Positions 1 through 15,043 of a DNA stretch of 64,000 nt are shown here, in pieces. The position numbers and the translations under genes were made by a program. Each line of letters starts with the position of its first letter. Positions within the stretch are counted from its first letter, which is position 1. A model generated the notes under the pieces. That model saw nothing but the letters and a program-made list of their open reading frames with translations. It ran no database searches and had not been told where the DNA came from. The stretch comes from Eremophila alpestris peregrina (Eukaryota; Chordata; Aves; Passeriformes; Alaudidae). The stretch spans positions 17,446,297 to 17,510,296 of the forward strand of contig WMCF01000003.1 of assembly GCA_009792885.1 (NCBI GenBank), read 5' to 3'.

Positions 1-1062
1 AAGCTGCTTTAAAAGCAGTTGGAACACCATTTAAAACCTTGAAAAGAACTAGTATCTTCCAGTCAAAACTATATGACATAGGTGAGAAAAATCAACACAT
101 TCACGTTCGTGGTATCTGACATTTAAGAAGTTTAAAGTCAAAGCTGAACAAAAGTCAGAAATTAAAAGCATTATAGAAAATCACTGCTCACCACAAATTA
201 CAAAAACTAAATTGTTTTGTATCTCATGGCACACTTTAGTCATTCCAAATAACAACAGGTGTGTGTTTTGTCACTGACTCCCAAAAACTTCCTTCAGCAA
301 CTGTTATGTTCTTCCTCAAGCAGCAGATAAATAAACAAGTGAATTCCCATTGTGCCCTAGTGGCATGATACTGGCTAATTTCTCTAGAATCTTCCATCTT
401 TCCATCATCTATTAAAAGAAGTATTGTAAGATAAGTAATAATTCAAAGATATACCCATGGATAAAGAAAACAGCACTATATCACTAGGACTAGGTAATTT
501 AAGTGTGGTGATGTTAATTGTTTAAGTGCAAATAAGCACGATAGTCACACACACAAGTTCAGTGGCATTTGAATTCCACTATTCCTGGGTCTTGCAGCAT
601 TCTGGAGCATACGGGATAATTCCTGAAGTATTTCTACATTGGAAAACAGCCACACCAAACATCATTTTAACAGCAAACACTGTGCTCAAAGTAGCTTGAT
701 GAGCATTTTAAAGCAACGAGGTGTGACACTCCAAGCAACCCAAATGCAAATGCAAATTAAGTGAAGGGTTGGGATGTATGCCAAAGGCTATAGGCACCAG
801 TCCCTAGCAGGTACCTAGAACAGCCAGGAGATCTAACAAGCAGTGTAAGCACAGGGATGGGAAATTGCGGATGAATTCTCAATCACAATTATTTAGCTAG
901 AAAGAAGTGTTAACTTCATACCTTCATAGCTACAAAATGCTTGTCAAAACCAGGAACATAAAATATTTTCTTGAATTTACTTGAGTGGGTTTGGAGATCA
1001 GAACATATGTGCAAAATAAAAAACAAGCACGTTTCTTACCACTCAATAAGCTGAAGCAGCAC
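1..1062. other. intronic sequence, no gene seen
   Basis: AT-rich DNA with no recognisable exon, RNA gene or repeat. Confidence 0.7.
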
Positions 1063-1655
1063 TGTTCGGCTTTCAGCTGGGACAGTGTTAATTTTCTTCC
1101 CAGTAGCTAGTACAGCGCTGTGTCTTGGATTTAGGCTGAGAAAAATGTTGATAACACATTGGTTTAGTTGTTGCTAAGGAGTGTTTACACTAAGTCAAGG
1201 TCTTTTCTGCTTCTCACCCCACCCTACCGTTGAGTTGGCTGCAGGGCACAAAAAGCTGTGAGGGGACACAGCTGGGAGAGCTGAGCCCAAGTGACCACAG
1301 GCACATCCCACAGCATATGGCACCGTGCTCGGCATGTAAAACTGGGGGAAGAAGGAAGGAAGGAAGAAGGAAGGGGGTACATTCAGAGTGATGGTTTGTC
1401 CTCTCAAGTAACCTCTGTGTGGGATAGAGCCCTGCTCTCCTGGGGATGGCCAAACACCTGCCTGCCCATGGGAAGCATTAAATTAATTTCTTGCTTTGCT
1501 TACCTGTGTGGCTTTTGTTTTACCTATTAAAGTATCTTTATATCAACCCATGAAGTTTTCTCTTTTGCTCTTCTGATTTTCTTGCCCATCCTACTAGGAA
1601 GAGTGAGCAAGCTGCTGAATGGGGTTTAGTTGCCATCTGGGGTTAAACCAAAACA
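1063..1655 (+). mobile_element. solo LTR of an avian endogenous retrovirus (family A)
   Basis: I recognise this as a solo LTR of an abundant avian ERV family from its characteristic blocks: the start TGTTCGGCTTTCAGC, the GTTGATAACACA block near 1149, the TTTACACTAAGTCAAGG block near 1184, the purine-rich GGAAGGAA tract at 1345-1377, the polyadenylation signal ATTAAA at 1526-1531 and the end GGGTTAAACCAAAACA. It has the usual TG...CA ends. No primer-binding site or internal coding region follows. Flanks share only CAC, so no clear target-site duplication remains. It is antisense to the inferred NUMB transcript. Open frames at 1195-1530 are part of it and are not genes. Confidence 0.8.
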
Positions 1656-2297
1656 CACTTCTACAAACATTGTGCATTTTAAAAGCTATAAGTCATTTTA
1701 AAATCTCTGAATGTCCAAGGGCAATGCTCGAAGTTTTAAGAGGAGCTGCAAAGCTTCTGTTCTCCATGAAGGCTTAGAGAGGCATTACAGCAATATTAGC
1801 TATGTATTTTGTTTTATAAACTGCAGATGGAGGACTCTGTGCATCAGTCTAAAGGAATCAGAATTTCAAGGGAGGCCATTCAATCACCTTGGGCAGGTGA
1901 AACATACTGCAGCAAGTCTCCACATGGCACCTCAGCTCATAAGGACAGACACCCACCCTGGTCCCTGCTGCAGACTGGCAGTGCCACAGCACGATGAGCA
2001 AAACCACAGCTCCAGCTGCTTCAGTGCAAAGTGCAGGAATCTGGTCAGCACATGGCTTACAGCCCAGCTGCCCGACCTTGCACCCCAGTGAGAGACAAAG
2101 GGACACAAAATACTCCACTCTGCCAAAAGGGGCAACACACTCTTAGGCAGATCCAATTAGATGCAGTAAGGCCCATGTGTCAATTTTGCAGATCTCAAGG
2201 TAACTCTGAATTTCAAAAGCTTCAGTGACTAGCAAAGCAAGGACTGAAGACAGCACACAACCACTGCACCACTTGTGAAAAACCGCAGTCTAATTGC

Positions 2298-2429
2298 CTT
2301 ATCATAACATTTGCTTGTGTGAGCATTCCCCTGGACTTCTCCCTCCCGGGCATTACTGGTGCCCATGAGACTGGCGCCTTATCAGACATTTATTCTGACC
2401 AGGAATCTCAGTCCCCAGGGGAGGATAAG
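2298..2429. promoter_or_regulatory. cluster of GATA sites, candidate intronic enhancer
   Basis: CTTATCA (TGATAAG reversed) occurs at 2298-2304 and 2378-2384, and GGATAAG at 2423-2429, three WGATAR-type sites or close variants in 132 bases. The stretch is not in a repeat and is somewhat GC-richer than its flanks. GATA motifs are short, so this may be chance. Confidence 0.25.
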
Positions 2430-5400
2430 AATAAGAGTTCCTCAACTACATTTTGTATGAGAAACTGCAGTGGCATTTTGCCCAAAGTATTTCCTTTTCA
2501 CCAAAAACCAAACCCATTTTCCTGCATGTTCTAATTTTGAGGTCATGGTGGCAACAAACAGTTTAAAAATAGCTTATTCTATCTGATAGAAATGCTGACA
2601 AACAGCAAAATTAATTTCTCATCAGGCAACCAGCAAGCTCTCTCCAATGGCCACACTTGGATTTTCTGAAATATCAGACTTATGAGTAGGTTGCAAAACA
2701 GTATGTCCTATAAACATCTAATTTGCTGGTGACATGCCTGTCAGGACAACATAACTAGAGCTGTCACCTGATGGGAAAGTGTTAAAATAGGACAATTCAC
2801 ACAGGCTGCATATTTGAGGATTCAGGAGAGAAGCATGTGAATTGCTCCAATTAAGTGCTGAAATTTTTACTAATTTTGTCTGGAACTCAGAATCTCTGCA
2901 CAGAAGCTCTGAAGAGAGATGAGTGAGCATTTTCTACTTGAATTCTTTGTAGGGCACTTCACATTTCCATGCAAGCTATGTGTGCTTGCCAACTCAACAG
3001 ACACCAGCCTAGGCTGCAATAAGCTATCAGGGTATTTTCTACTCAACTGACAGCATCACTGTTCCTGTAAAAAATTTGATACTATGTTTTGGGGTTGTGT
3101 AAGGTGAAAGTTATCAGACTTTGATTTTTTTTTTATTTAGCAACTTATTTTTGTCATGCAATTAGAAGTATTTTAAACCAAAACACCAAAACCTCTATTT
3201 CCTTTTCACTTTTACGAATCCAGCTTGCATCCAGAGAAAGAAGCCTTTGAAGATAAACCTATTGACAAGTCAAGATAGGGAACTCAAAATCTAATTAAAT
3301 CACAAAACACAACGTTATATCAGAGACAAACTGCCAACAAAGGAAAGCCCTGAGCCTTCTGGAAAAATAAGGAAACAGAGCCACATTGGGCCCCGGGTAC
3401 GTTTCAAGGTTATCTTACTGCAGACAGCTGAGTATCTGAATGGTCATTCCCACTGGAGAAAAAAAAAAACAAAAACCAAGCAAAGCAAACCCCAACATAA
3501 CAAAACAAAACCACCCACACAACATGAAAATCTCCACCACTTTGTAATTCAAGAGATTACAATAGGAGACTAGACATTAGATCATTTCCCAAAGCACCTA
3601 CCTACAAAAGGTATCAAAAAGACCAATGAGTTTTTAAATTTATGTTGCCATTTATTTTTATGCAAATTTATCTGTTTTGGAAACAGAACTCCAAAGGCAA
3701 TTTAAGGAGAGCTGGAGCATTATTATTCTTCTGACCAACAGAAAAACTACCATTTACACCTCTCAGGGGCAGAGTTGTCAGAAACAACAGAGAGAGAAAC
3801 AACACTGTCATGGATAAAAGTGCATATTGAAGCACTCTTGGCTTCGCTGCCTCGTGCATCATCAGGTTATGGCTGCAGAACAAATGACTGCAAGATAAAC
3901 CAGCATGTTAATTCATGTCTTGTTAGGTGCTCTGCTGTACAACTGTGTTCACTTTTACCCTTCAGTGAGCACAAGCCAGCAATTTACCCTTCAGTGAGAG
4001 ATGGGTAAGCTTTCATATTAACTGAAGTTAGATCAGGAGGAAGCTGATGATGATGCTAATTTGGAGCTTAGCTTGGCAAGAGTTTACCCATGGAACCATA
4101 CCTTAGATAAGCATTTCATTTACACTGGGATAGCTGTTCCTTGCAGAGCAGCTGCTGCTATTGGGCAATCCAAATTACAGAATCTGCAGGGGAGAAGGAC
4201 AATATGGGTACCTGGGTACCTGAACTGCATGCACAAATTCAACTGGTCAGATTTTAAGCTAAGGTGTGCTACGTATTTCATGCTAAGCAACCACTTACAG
4301 CTTCAACACTCATGGCAAAGAAACAGCACAAACATTTTGTATCTTTCTTATGAACTCTAGCCTTCACAAAGATTATTTAATCTGCATTCAATTACCTGTT
4401 ATCTTTTCTGTTTGCAATGAAAAAGGATAAAAACTGGTATTAAGTCTTCCGTCACTCTTTTAAAGCCATTCACCAAGTTTGGGATTACTATCCGTTTTCT
4501 TCCTGAATGTAATACTGTTTCCTATTTACGAATTTAGAAAACAGAAAGTCATGGGTCAACCAGGGGCAAAGTACTCTCTGCAGCCTGCAACAAATGCAGA
4601 GTACCTGGGGGCAGGAGGGAACACATCCCCGCCCCACACCCACCCACCGCGGGTGCCATCCTCCTGATCTGTAGTACAAAGTCCTCCCACAAGCAAGAAC
4701 CACCAGGAGTAGTATTGACACGTGAACAAAATTCCTAGAAGTATGCACTTTAAACAGCAATTTTAAGAACAATGTATTATAGGGATTACTCTAAAATTTA
4801 CAAGCCTCCATGTAAAGCTAATTCAATTAACTTGATACTATCAGGTTAAGTAATTTAAAAGAAAAAAAGAGGTCTCATTCATACCTTTATTGCCTGCTGG
4901 CCACACACAGGTGAGGGCTAAGCAGCTGCACAACCATCTGCTCCCTTATGTGCTCTTCCCCAGTGAAATACACCTAACACTGCTGAAGGGCGAAGCCAAA
5001 AAGAGTCTGAAACCAAGAGCAAAAGCCTCATCTATCTCTGTTTTTCTCACATTTCTTGACATCAAAGCTTTCTGAACCAGGATGCATTCATCCTGCCAAG
5101 GCTACCTGATACTTCAGACCTAAGAGCAAATGCAACTAATCTTAATCTCGTTGAAAAAAAATGTGTTTACCTAACCTACTTACAAGGAAAACACTCCAGA
5201 GACATTCCTCTGCATGGCTGTGAAGATCTGTATCCTTAGAAAGCTCAGTGGCTCCGAGTTCTTGTGCAAGTATAACCTGGTCACACCTACCCACAGACTA
5301 AAGTTGAACAGCTATCTTTTGAGCATTATGAAAACCTGAATCATACTATGAAACTCACAGTGGTCTCCACTAGGAAATGAACAGCCTACACTGGCATATT

Positions 5401-8400
5401 CAAATACCAGCATAGAGTATTTCACATTGCTTTTTCCTACACAACACAGTTCACTGCTGCCACTTCAACATTATTGTGAATCTTGGCTATGGCCAGGACA
5501 CAAGGACATCAGTGAGGAAATGTGCTTGTGTCAAGTCATTCTCTTGAGATGAGGTTTGGGTTTGGCAGGCTTACCTGCAGTACAAACACAAATAGCAACG
5601 GTTCAAAACATTTAGATCTCCTTTGCTCTCTAATGTACAATTTGAGTCCCTAAATTTAAGATGACAATGTAAGAACATTTCATTTATAAACAAAAGAGGC
5701 AAGCTAGGAAAGCAAGTTGATTGCTGCCAAGGTAAATAGTCTGTCCCTGTCTATTATGAAGCTGCCAGGATGGAGTTTTACTCCTCTGAAAAATCCTTAT
5801 TAAGCACTGCTGCTATGCAAACACTGTCCCCTCCTCTCCCACTTACACAGTACAAAAACATGTAATGTCCTATCTCTCCAAGCCTACTGTAAAGGTTAGC
5901 CAAAACTTGCTGCAATTGCCCTGCAACAGCTTCTCTGCAATTATTCACCAGCACAAGCACACAGAGTACCCTTATCTTCTAAGGAAGAAAAGGTCACTCC
6001 ATGTGTCAGATTCTGAATGCAGAACTTTGAGCCCTTTTGTAAGTTTAGATCCCATAAAATCTAATTAAATCCAGCACTGTCACACTGAAGCAAACGAAGG
6101 CATGAAACCGTATGAGCATGCTCACTAAAACGTTAACAGCCCTGTTTCGCAATCCAGACTGAGTAACCACAGGCTTTCCAACCATTCACCCTTTCATTAC
6201 CCAATTAACATCCAATAATACAACACTGTAAGTAAGCATTCTATCCAAATATGCGTAAAGGTGATGCATTTCTTCATTTGTTCGGCCAGCAAACACATTT
6301 TGTTGGTATTATTTAGAGTTCCAATTAAGGGGATTTTCCTTGCTGAAGATAAAATATTGGACACATAACTAAAAGTCTACTGAAGCAAAACTAACCTTTT
6401 GGCAGTGCAAGTAATATTTAGATCATACTTTGAAAATACAGCAGAAATGGCAACCTTAAACTCTTTATGTAAGACCAAAGAGATCAGAGCTGTGACAATA
6501 ATGTCTCTGACAGCATTCTTCGGAATCGTGATGCATTGTTATCATATGATGTGAAGTACAAGACATCCTCAAACCCATCAGATTTTTTGCTGTCTTATAT
6601 CTGAACTAAGCTACCATGTGGAGCTCTCTTTCCAGAGCATTTGACAATTCCATCTGCACCACAGACAAGGGTGGAAGAAGGGGAAAAACCAATGTTATGA
6701 CAGCAACATTTTACTGGCAAAAGCCAGACCTAAACAAAAACTGCAAACAACTTATGAAATATCAGGAAATGAAATAACCAACTGTACTCCAACACGCTGT
6801 TAACAATTATGGGGCTAAAACATTCAGCTACCAGAGGCCCTGTCCAAAATCTAAGGATTTTATAAAATACACATTTCAAACAAAATACCCCCAGACTGCA
6901 GTAATTAAACACAGGAGTCAGTATCCAAAATGTTATGTAACAGAAGTTTCACCAAAGTAAACATTCAGACTCTTAAACTGTCACAAAAATACAAGTTTGA
7001 TCATTGCAAAGCAGAAGTTATTCCTAAAGATATGCAATGTCCCTTTAGCAGCTCTAAGATAAATAATCTGCCTCTCAGAAACCTGTGAAGCACTCTTGGC
7101 TGTGAAGTTCAGCAAATAAAAGAAAGCAAGCCTCATTTTCTCTGTCAGTAACTATTTTAAAGCAAATGTCCCAATTCATCAGACACCACAGCAACTGCAA
7201 ACTCTGACTGCGGTCCTAAAAAATATGCTAAGAGGTTTAAGAGCAGAGATATAAGGCAGTAATCCCCTTGTTTTGTAGGCTCACTCTAAAAATACTCTGC
7301 AGACTGTCAGACTGGTGGAAAGCAGGTCTCCTAAACACTTGATGCAATACAAAGTGAGTTGAATTATAATATCTATAATAACTGAAATAAGCAGAAGTTT
7401 AGTAAAGAAACACTAGCTATGCACCTTGTGGAAAGCAGTTCAAGCAATTCTGCTTTGCAGCTCATCTGCACACGTGAATAATTTTAACTAACCAAGCCAT
7501 GTCATTGCCAAGCAAATCATTTACATTTAGGGCAACTAAATATCAGACAATTCAACAGTTTTCAAACATGAACATTTCAGCTTAAAAAGTATCTTTACCT
7601 TTTAATACATGCTGAATTTCTAAATGAAATTAGATATAACAGAAGGTACAAAAAGGGCTGAAACAGCTAAAAAGTATGTTCTTTAATCAAGCAATTCCAC
7701 AATCTGCAGCTTGAAGTTACATATGTCATATCCCATGGAAATAAATTCATTTTCAAAATTAAAAAAATAGTCTTTTATAAGTGAAATAAGCATCTTTTAC
7801 TGATAGATCAATCACAAATCTTGGGTTTTTACACTGGACTTACTTCTGTAGAACCTATGAGCATTATTGTACAAGGAAATAATCAGTGTGGACTAAACAA
7901 GGCCAAACATCTGCTGCTGAGTTGGGTTGAATATAAATCGGTCAATCATACCTTTGTGCTGTTGCTCTATCACTCCCTACTTACTGGGAGACCAGAAACA
8001 TACACACACACACTGCATTTTTGGTTCCAGCTCTCAGGTGAGAACAGAGAGAGCAGACAAAATGAGCCACAGATCCAGAGCACACATTTCAGGAACCAAA
8101 TGCACTCTAAATCAGATTACTGGGAGGATATGTTTTTTAAAATATACTTGTATTCCTAGTGAAGCTTTACCCTTGGTTCATATACAGTGCTTCACTAAAG
8201 CTGCACAACTTAGCCTGCAACACTGCTCTACACCAGCCCCAGCATGGCCCAGCCCAGCAGTACAGGTGGCCCACGCTCCAGAAACATTTGGAACAAGCCA
8301 TAAATTTGTATCAGCTTTATGAGAATTCTTCAGTGGGAATGAACAGGAGAGCTGCTGCATCTATCAGCAGGCAGGATTCAGGTACAGAGAAAATAGGTAA

Positions 8401-11400
8401 ATCCACATGAGTAGTAGCATGCTCAGATAAAAAACAGGGAGGCAGAGAGGGCTCTCCACCACAACCAGCAATGTTTCATTCATTCATGAATGCTCTCAAA
8501 AGAAAATAGTTCAGCAACTGTTTATAGGCGACACAAAATGTTCCAGAGGTGATTAATGTGATTTTAGAAATACATGATCATCTCACAAGAAGAAATTATC
8601 TTGTAATAAAAACAGCAGAGAAAAGCACATGGAAGAAGGGTAAAAAAGCCACTGTAATTATAAGTAGCAATGAATATGAATTCAGCTATTACTAGTGTCT
8701 AGGAAAAGTCATAACTCATGTTTAGTCCTCTAAAAATTTAATTGTCAAATATGCAAACAGTAGTAAGAACTATTATGAAAGGAGCAGAGCAAAGCCAGCA
8801 AGATGCTGCAGCATAAGATCAGACTGCACTCAGCTTCAACACCATATAGTTCTTGTAGTTAATATACCCTCCTGAAATGAAACTGGAAAGTGCAGGAAAG
8901 AAGCAAGGATAAGGAGGATAGCAAGTTCTACTTAACACGTTCAGCTCAAGGACAGATGAGACAGATCAAAGGTCTTCACCTCAGAAAACCAATTTTCTAG
9001 TGGAGAAAGCTACAAGAATTACAGTATCATAATGTTAGAAAATAAAAAGGGATTGATACTTTCCCAATTCTTATGTTGTTGGAACTGTGAAAAAGCAATA
9101 GCATTCTCTAGCAGTCCAGGTTTTAATAAGAGTATTTCTCTTCATCATACAAAATCAAGCAGGACAATTCCTAGCTCTGGGACATTTAAAAACTAAAAAC
9201 AGAAAGGAATAAAAAAAAAAAATCCCCAAACCACCCAGATTAATTATTTGATTGAAACTTCCAAAAGTTATTGGAACCTATAGTGGAGGTGGTGCAGCCA
9301 GCCATTTAGGAATTGTCAAATCACCCAGTCCAATCTGAGCAGCTGGGAAGTCTTACTTCATGTCTTAATCTTCTGTTCTTCCCAGGATCCAGCACTGACT
9401 GTATGACAGAATGACTGTGCTATGGAGTCTTTGTTGTGGAGCAGCACAGCTCCCAAGCTGGTGTCCCTTCAGGGCCAGCCCAGCTGGCCACACCTCCGTG
9501 TCGCAGCTGTCACAGCCCCACAGCAGAGCTGTTCACACCCAGCTGCCGCAGCACCACCAAGAGCTGCCCCACCACAGTGTGAGGATCTCCCTTTCCCAAA
9601 CACACAGAAGCACAAGTTTCTACAGCTCAAGAGATTTAAATGAAATTCAGTTGCATATTCCAGATAGCTCACACAATTTGAACTATTGTGGCAACAAGCC
9701 ATGGGTGCACTAATCAATCTGAATTACGACATGAAAATGAGTTTGAATTGCCACGAAGTGTGTCACTCACAGGATGACAGATGACTCCTCGTTACACCCT
9801 GACTGCACCGGGCCCAGGCACTCACTCAGGCACTGCCTGCCAGCTGGGAAGTAGCAGCTCAAGACACTGCAATCGCTCCCATCCTCCACAGCTAAATATA
9901 ATTAAGGCCCTCTTATCTGTGGGTTTTCTTCACGCTAAATCAATCACACTTTTGACTGCAGCCAATGCATAGAAGGAGGAGGGCGAATGACACAAAAGGC
10001 ATTTTTAGTATTAATTTAGAACTCAAAGTGAAATTGTGAAGCTTTGTACCAAGCTTTTGTGGAAAAGTGACAGGTTTTAATAATAAAAATGAGCCCAGAG
10101 AAAAGATACAGTAATTTTTTTCTGGCTGTCAGAATATCAGAAAATCATTTGATCATCCCTCATTACGCGTAACAACAGAAAAAGTTCATGTAAAAGGTGG
10201 AATGTTTTTAGGAACTCACTCTGGTGTCCAGCATTGCAACTGTGGTTGACTTCTAAGAGCATAAATTTATTAACATAAATAATCTTATTTATTATAGTAG
10301 GAATCAATGTACACATTTCTACACCTGTCCAGTGCAAGTTTTGAGTTGTTTCATAACACTTTTTTCATAATAACTCTTTACAAAACACTACAAGGAACTA
10401 ACACAATTATTTCCCAAATCCATTTGCTTTACACAAATGTAATCAAATCAGAACCTAGCTTAAAGTCAGATACAGGCTATAAATCCTTTTAAGCACACAG
10501 AATGCAATGTTTTCTGAACTCCCTCACCAGTTAAATACCTTTAAAAATATTTTGCATCCTCTCTAGAGTCTAATATGAGCCACGTGTTTCATCACCCACA
10601 GAGCTCACAAAATATTTAAGGAATCTGTCACCATACTCCCTGTGAGAGGTGTCTAAACAGAGAATTCCAACACAATTCCAGCCTTCTGGTACCATTTTGT
10701 ATATAGACAACTAGCATTTCTTATGATGACACAGCATGGAAAATCTCACTTTGTGCCTAATGCCTAACTAAGCGTACTGCAAAGCCTTAACATCTAAGCA
10801 TGACTTCAGTGATTTTGGAAATTATATACAGCAACATAACTAAAGAAATATCTTTACCTTCCTGAAATCCTTGATGCGTGTAATTTTGGGAAAAAAAACA
10901 TTCCCCAAACCCAAGTGTAGTAGAATCAGTTACCAGAACAATGTTCATATGACAGCAGCAAGATTATGCTCACTTGGTGACTTACTTTTTCCACCCCCCT
11001 CAGATTCTGCCATAGTACTTTTCTTAAAAATCCCTCTCTCTTGAAGCTATAACCATGACTCTATGAATATTTAAAAAAAACCCAACCAAACAAAAAAAAA
11101 TCCTGTGGGCTGAAATAAAGGGGAGATGATAAAGTGATAAAGTTAAGTCCAATATGGGCTATAAAAGGTTTCATCTAGGAACTTATTTCATTTTCTCCCT
11201 GTACCTCACAATACAATGGGTTTTTAGATAATTTCAAATGTTTCTTTTAAAGAATAACCTCACAATCTGGAACCATTATATCAATTAGCCACAACTCCAG
11301 TCAAGGCTGGATTTTTCTTTATTCATGGCAACAGACCTGAAGCTTTTCAGACCAATGCCAAAACCTCCCACCTCACTAATTTCAATATTTGCATATTTTC

Positions 11401-11875
11401 ATTTGTGGTGAGAGGGGAGAGGAGGGAAGGGGTGATCTCTATGGCATTAAGTGATAAAAGGATACATCGATCAGTCCGCATTTAAGGTATTTTTGGAAGA
11501 ACTCCAAGTGAAGTTTTTCATATCTGCTCCTACAAACAGATGCATACTTCCCTCCCCCACTCCCTCTTCCAATCCCTTGGCATTTAAAGCCTTTTGCTGG
11601 TAAGGATAGCAATGCTGGTCTTTAAGGAGGCTGTACACAGGAATTCAACTGCTACTGCTACAAAATCTCACAGGCACTGTTTTTCTAAACACTGATAATA
11701 ATCTCTCAGACATTTCCTTCCACAGAAGTTACCAGATTTCATGATGGTCATTAAAATTAGTAACACATTATTTTTGACCAGCAATAAACTATTATGAATC
11801 CACAATTACATGCTCAGTGAGAATTATCACATAAAGCTTAAAACATCAATAAATCCTGGGGTTCCTCTCCAGATC

Positions 11876-11891
11876 TTTTTTTTTTTTTTTT
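11876..11891 (+). repeat. poly-T run (16)
   Basis: Uninterrupted T16. It is not next to a recognisable retroposon. Confidence 0.95.
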
Positions 11892-14277
11892 ACTCCCATT
11901 TAACTCAGTGAAAAGAAAATCCAGATTCACAAATTCACTTTAAGTATACCTAACAATAACATCTATTTCTCTAAATAACTCTATATACATCCAAAGAGAT
12001 GGTTTCTACCCTTTTCACCTTAAAGCAAATTAATAATTACAAAATTCCTTCATGATAATGAAGATTCTTTTAATGAAAGCTTTAATTAAGAAATGAAAGC
12101 AGTATGTTCATTTCTCTAACAATCTAGTCAAAATATTTGGTCTTTCCAAGACCACAACAGGATTTTAATTCCAGCTTGTAAACAATATTTAAACCAGTTA
12201 ATCTAACATTACATTGGGGGGGGAGGGTAGGAGGTGTATATGTGAATTTCATGTCACTACCTGAGACAGACTGCTCCAAACTTGTAAAACTGCTTTACCT
12301 ACTATATGAACTGCAAGAACTCACATCAGCATTTTACCTTCTAGTCAAAATGAAGCCTATGGTAATTCAGAAGGACAAGTCTTAGAATATAATAGACTAG
12401 AATATAATGGATGCAGACTTACTGTACTACCTTCCTGGTGATACAATATTGAGATCTTAATTCAACTTTCTCTGCGAGCTTTCTCTTCCCCATTTAATTC
12501 TGTTAGCATACAGATTTTATCTCTTTCAAGATCAGCACAGAATTTCTGCTACAACAAACAAACATGCATTAAAAGCCAAGAATGAGCCTTTGCATGTGTG
12601 CTTTCTTCAGAAGTTATATCTCAAAATGATTGTTAAGAAAAGGCCAGAACGTGCATTCTTAACGCAAACAGTCTGAAGTAACCTTCACATAATAATGAAA
12701 AACCTCCAATGAAATTGTCTGCAGAATCTGGAAATTAAGATAAAAATTGTTCCCATACTCTTGATGCAGTAAGACACAGAACACTTAGTAAGATGAGGTT
12801 AAACCAATCACTTTAAAAGTTAACCAACCATAGATTAAAAGACAAAGTTAAGATATGCATCTCAAAATGCCAGTGCTGCCTTTCAGGGTCCCAGTTTATC
12901 TATACAAGAAGCTAAGACTATCCCTCTTCCATGAATTCCAAAATCCCATATTCACAAAACTGTCTCACCATTCCTCATTAACAGTTCTCCCACATGATTC
13001 TAAACTACTGTGTTTATTTTAGCCCCAATTTGTAAATAAATGGTCAAATTAAGATTATGAGTATGAAAAGATCATGAAAAGGTGTTCTGATTTCAAAAGC
13101 ATCAAATGAAGATATAATTACAAGCAATATATGCTGAATTAAGTCAGAAACATCTCAAGCCATCAGTAAAACATTTTGTCAGCTAGGGCTGATAAGAACT
13201 ACAGAAATACTGCATACTGTACTGCAATTGAGCACCTATTAACTCTCTTTAAAATAAAGAGCTAAGCTAAGCTATGGACAAAAAGACGAAGAAGTTATTC
13301 AAATAAATTGAGCTTTTAACCATCTTACAGTTGTTTAAACCCAGGAAAAAAGTTCAATATTAGTGTCACCCTGAACTAGAGAGGTATGCACTTTTGTTGC
13401 TGGTATAGAAATCACCTTCCTCATCCCCATTATGATCCTGTGTAAAGCAGGATGCTGTCCATCATATGTGGGATCATACTTCCGTCTCCTTCAGAAGAGG
13501 AAATGAATTCCACACTGCATGGCAGGTCATGCTCTCCCAGAGGGAGATCAGCCTGCCCACAAGTCAGCACAGGACTACAGGCAAGGCTGCCAGTAACACT
13601 GGCAATTCAGCAGCTCCAGGGATGCCAAACAGTCCTCAGGAACACACCAGTCTGATTGAATGACCTCAGCTGGGCTACCACTGTGAAACCCCACAGATGT
13701 CTCTCACCCTTCTAAACCAAGTGTTGTTCAGCACAGTAAAACAGCAACACTGATCTGGTGCGACACACACAGTTTGATGGCAGAAAAAGAGACTCCCAGT
13801 AAGTGCACTGCCCATAAGTAACACATGCTGGAAAACCACATGGCTGCAATAGCCTCTTGAATCATACACCTGTCATCTTCCCAACTTTAAACTGCTTGGC
13901 ATAAGAACAAGAAAAGTAAAACAGGAAATAATGAGGAAAATTTGTCTTCATTCTCAAGTCCATCAGAGCAATCAATGAAGCTTCAAGCTCAGCAAAGACA
14001 GAAATATCACCTGATGACCCTGAAATCCTGCACCCAAAGGCAGCCTTTCCTCATTTGCAGCAGAGTGCACTTCTGTAAGTCACTCCTCAAAAACCAGACA
14101 CAGTACAGAGCAAGTGGCAGAAGGTAGCCAAGGCACCACTCACAAGAATTTCCCCTGAATAATTCAGATTCTACCATTGCCATATTCTGCACTGCCTGCT
14201 GATGGATGCCCACAGTGGCAAACAACAAATTTCACTCCTGGTATGAGCTCTACAGTTGGGGCGAGTAGGAAATCGCG

Positions 14278-14292
14278 CTGCTGCTGCTGCTG
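14278..14292 (+). repeat. (CTG)5 microsatellite
   Basis: Five perfect CTG units within a locally GC-richer part of the intron. Confidence 0.95.
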
Positions 14293-15043
14293 CCCATGCT
14301 GACAGATGAAATCATGTGCCTTGCACTGCCATCTTGGTAGGGAGAACATCACCCTACTTCCATAAAAGACAGCTGCTTCCTGCGGGGGCAACTGAGCTGA
14401 GCAACAGTGGGCAGGATGAAGAGGAAGGCAGTCTAAAAATGCCTGCAATGGAACAGCTGACATGCAGCAGCAAGGCAGGCACACAGGGATGGGGATTCAG
14501 GGAAAAGGACGCTGGATATCGTGCTGCCAGAGTCACACAACCATAAAAGTCACAACTGTGTTATCTTCAGCAGCAACAGCTCACAGAGTCCACTGATTTG
14601 AACAGCACCTCCATTATTCTGGCAGGTGCCCGTGGCACAACTACTCCATTCATACATCACCATTCTTAACAGTATGGCCTGCTTTCCCTTTCTAAGTCCA
14701 GAAAATTTTAAAGAAGTATGCCTTACAGAATGTGCTGTTTTCTCTTATACAACAGGCAGCATATAGGACACTGACAATATACATAACACCGTTTAGAATG
14801 CCATTAAAATTAGGTGGGAGAGAACACCCACCTTCCTGCAAAAAGAATCAATTATACATTCCTTAATAACAATTCTTCTACATATATTAAATTTCACCTT
14901 ATTTTCTACATTCACAGGAATGGAAGTTACAAACAGGGAATGCAAATAGTGACTTGGTGACATAGGTACTGAACTGAGGTAGAAAGGAAGCTTATTCTAC
15001 TTGAGGAAAATCAGATCTCCTAAGAAGATGGAATAATGTGCCA

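Larger units (their letters stand above)
1656..15043. other. intronic sequence, no gene seen
   Basis: AT-rich single-copy-looking DNA. It has short homopolymers, such as A runs near 3462 and 9210, and G8 at 12216-12223. The patches at 9420-9580 and 13470-14500 are richer in GC and hold short open frames in several overlapping directions, but none resembles a known protein and none has paired splice signals I would defend. Confidence 0.65.

Noticed and set aside
1345..1377. GGAA/GAAGG purine repeat as an independent microsatellite or ETS enhancer
   Set aside because: It is part of the LTR family A consensus pattern, so it is described there.
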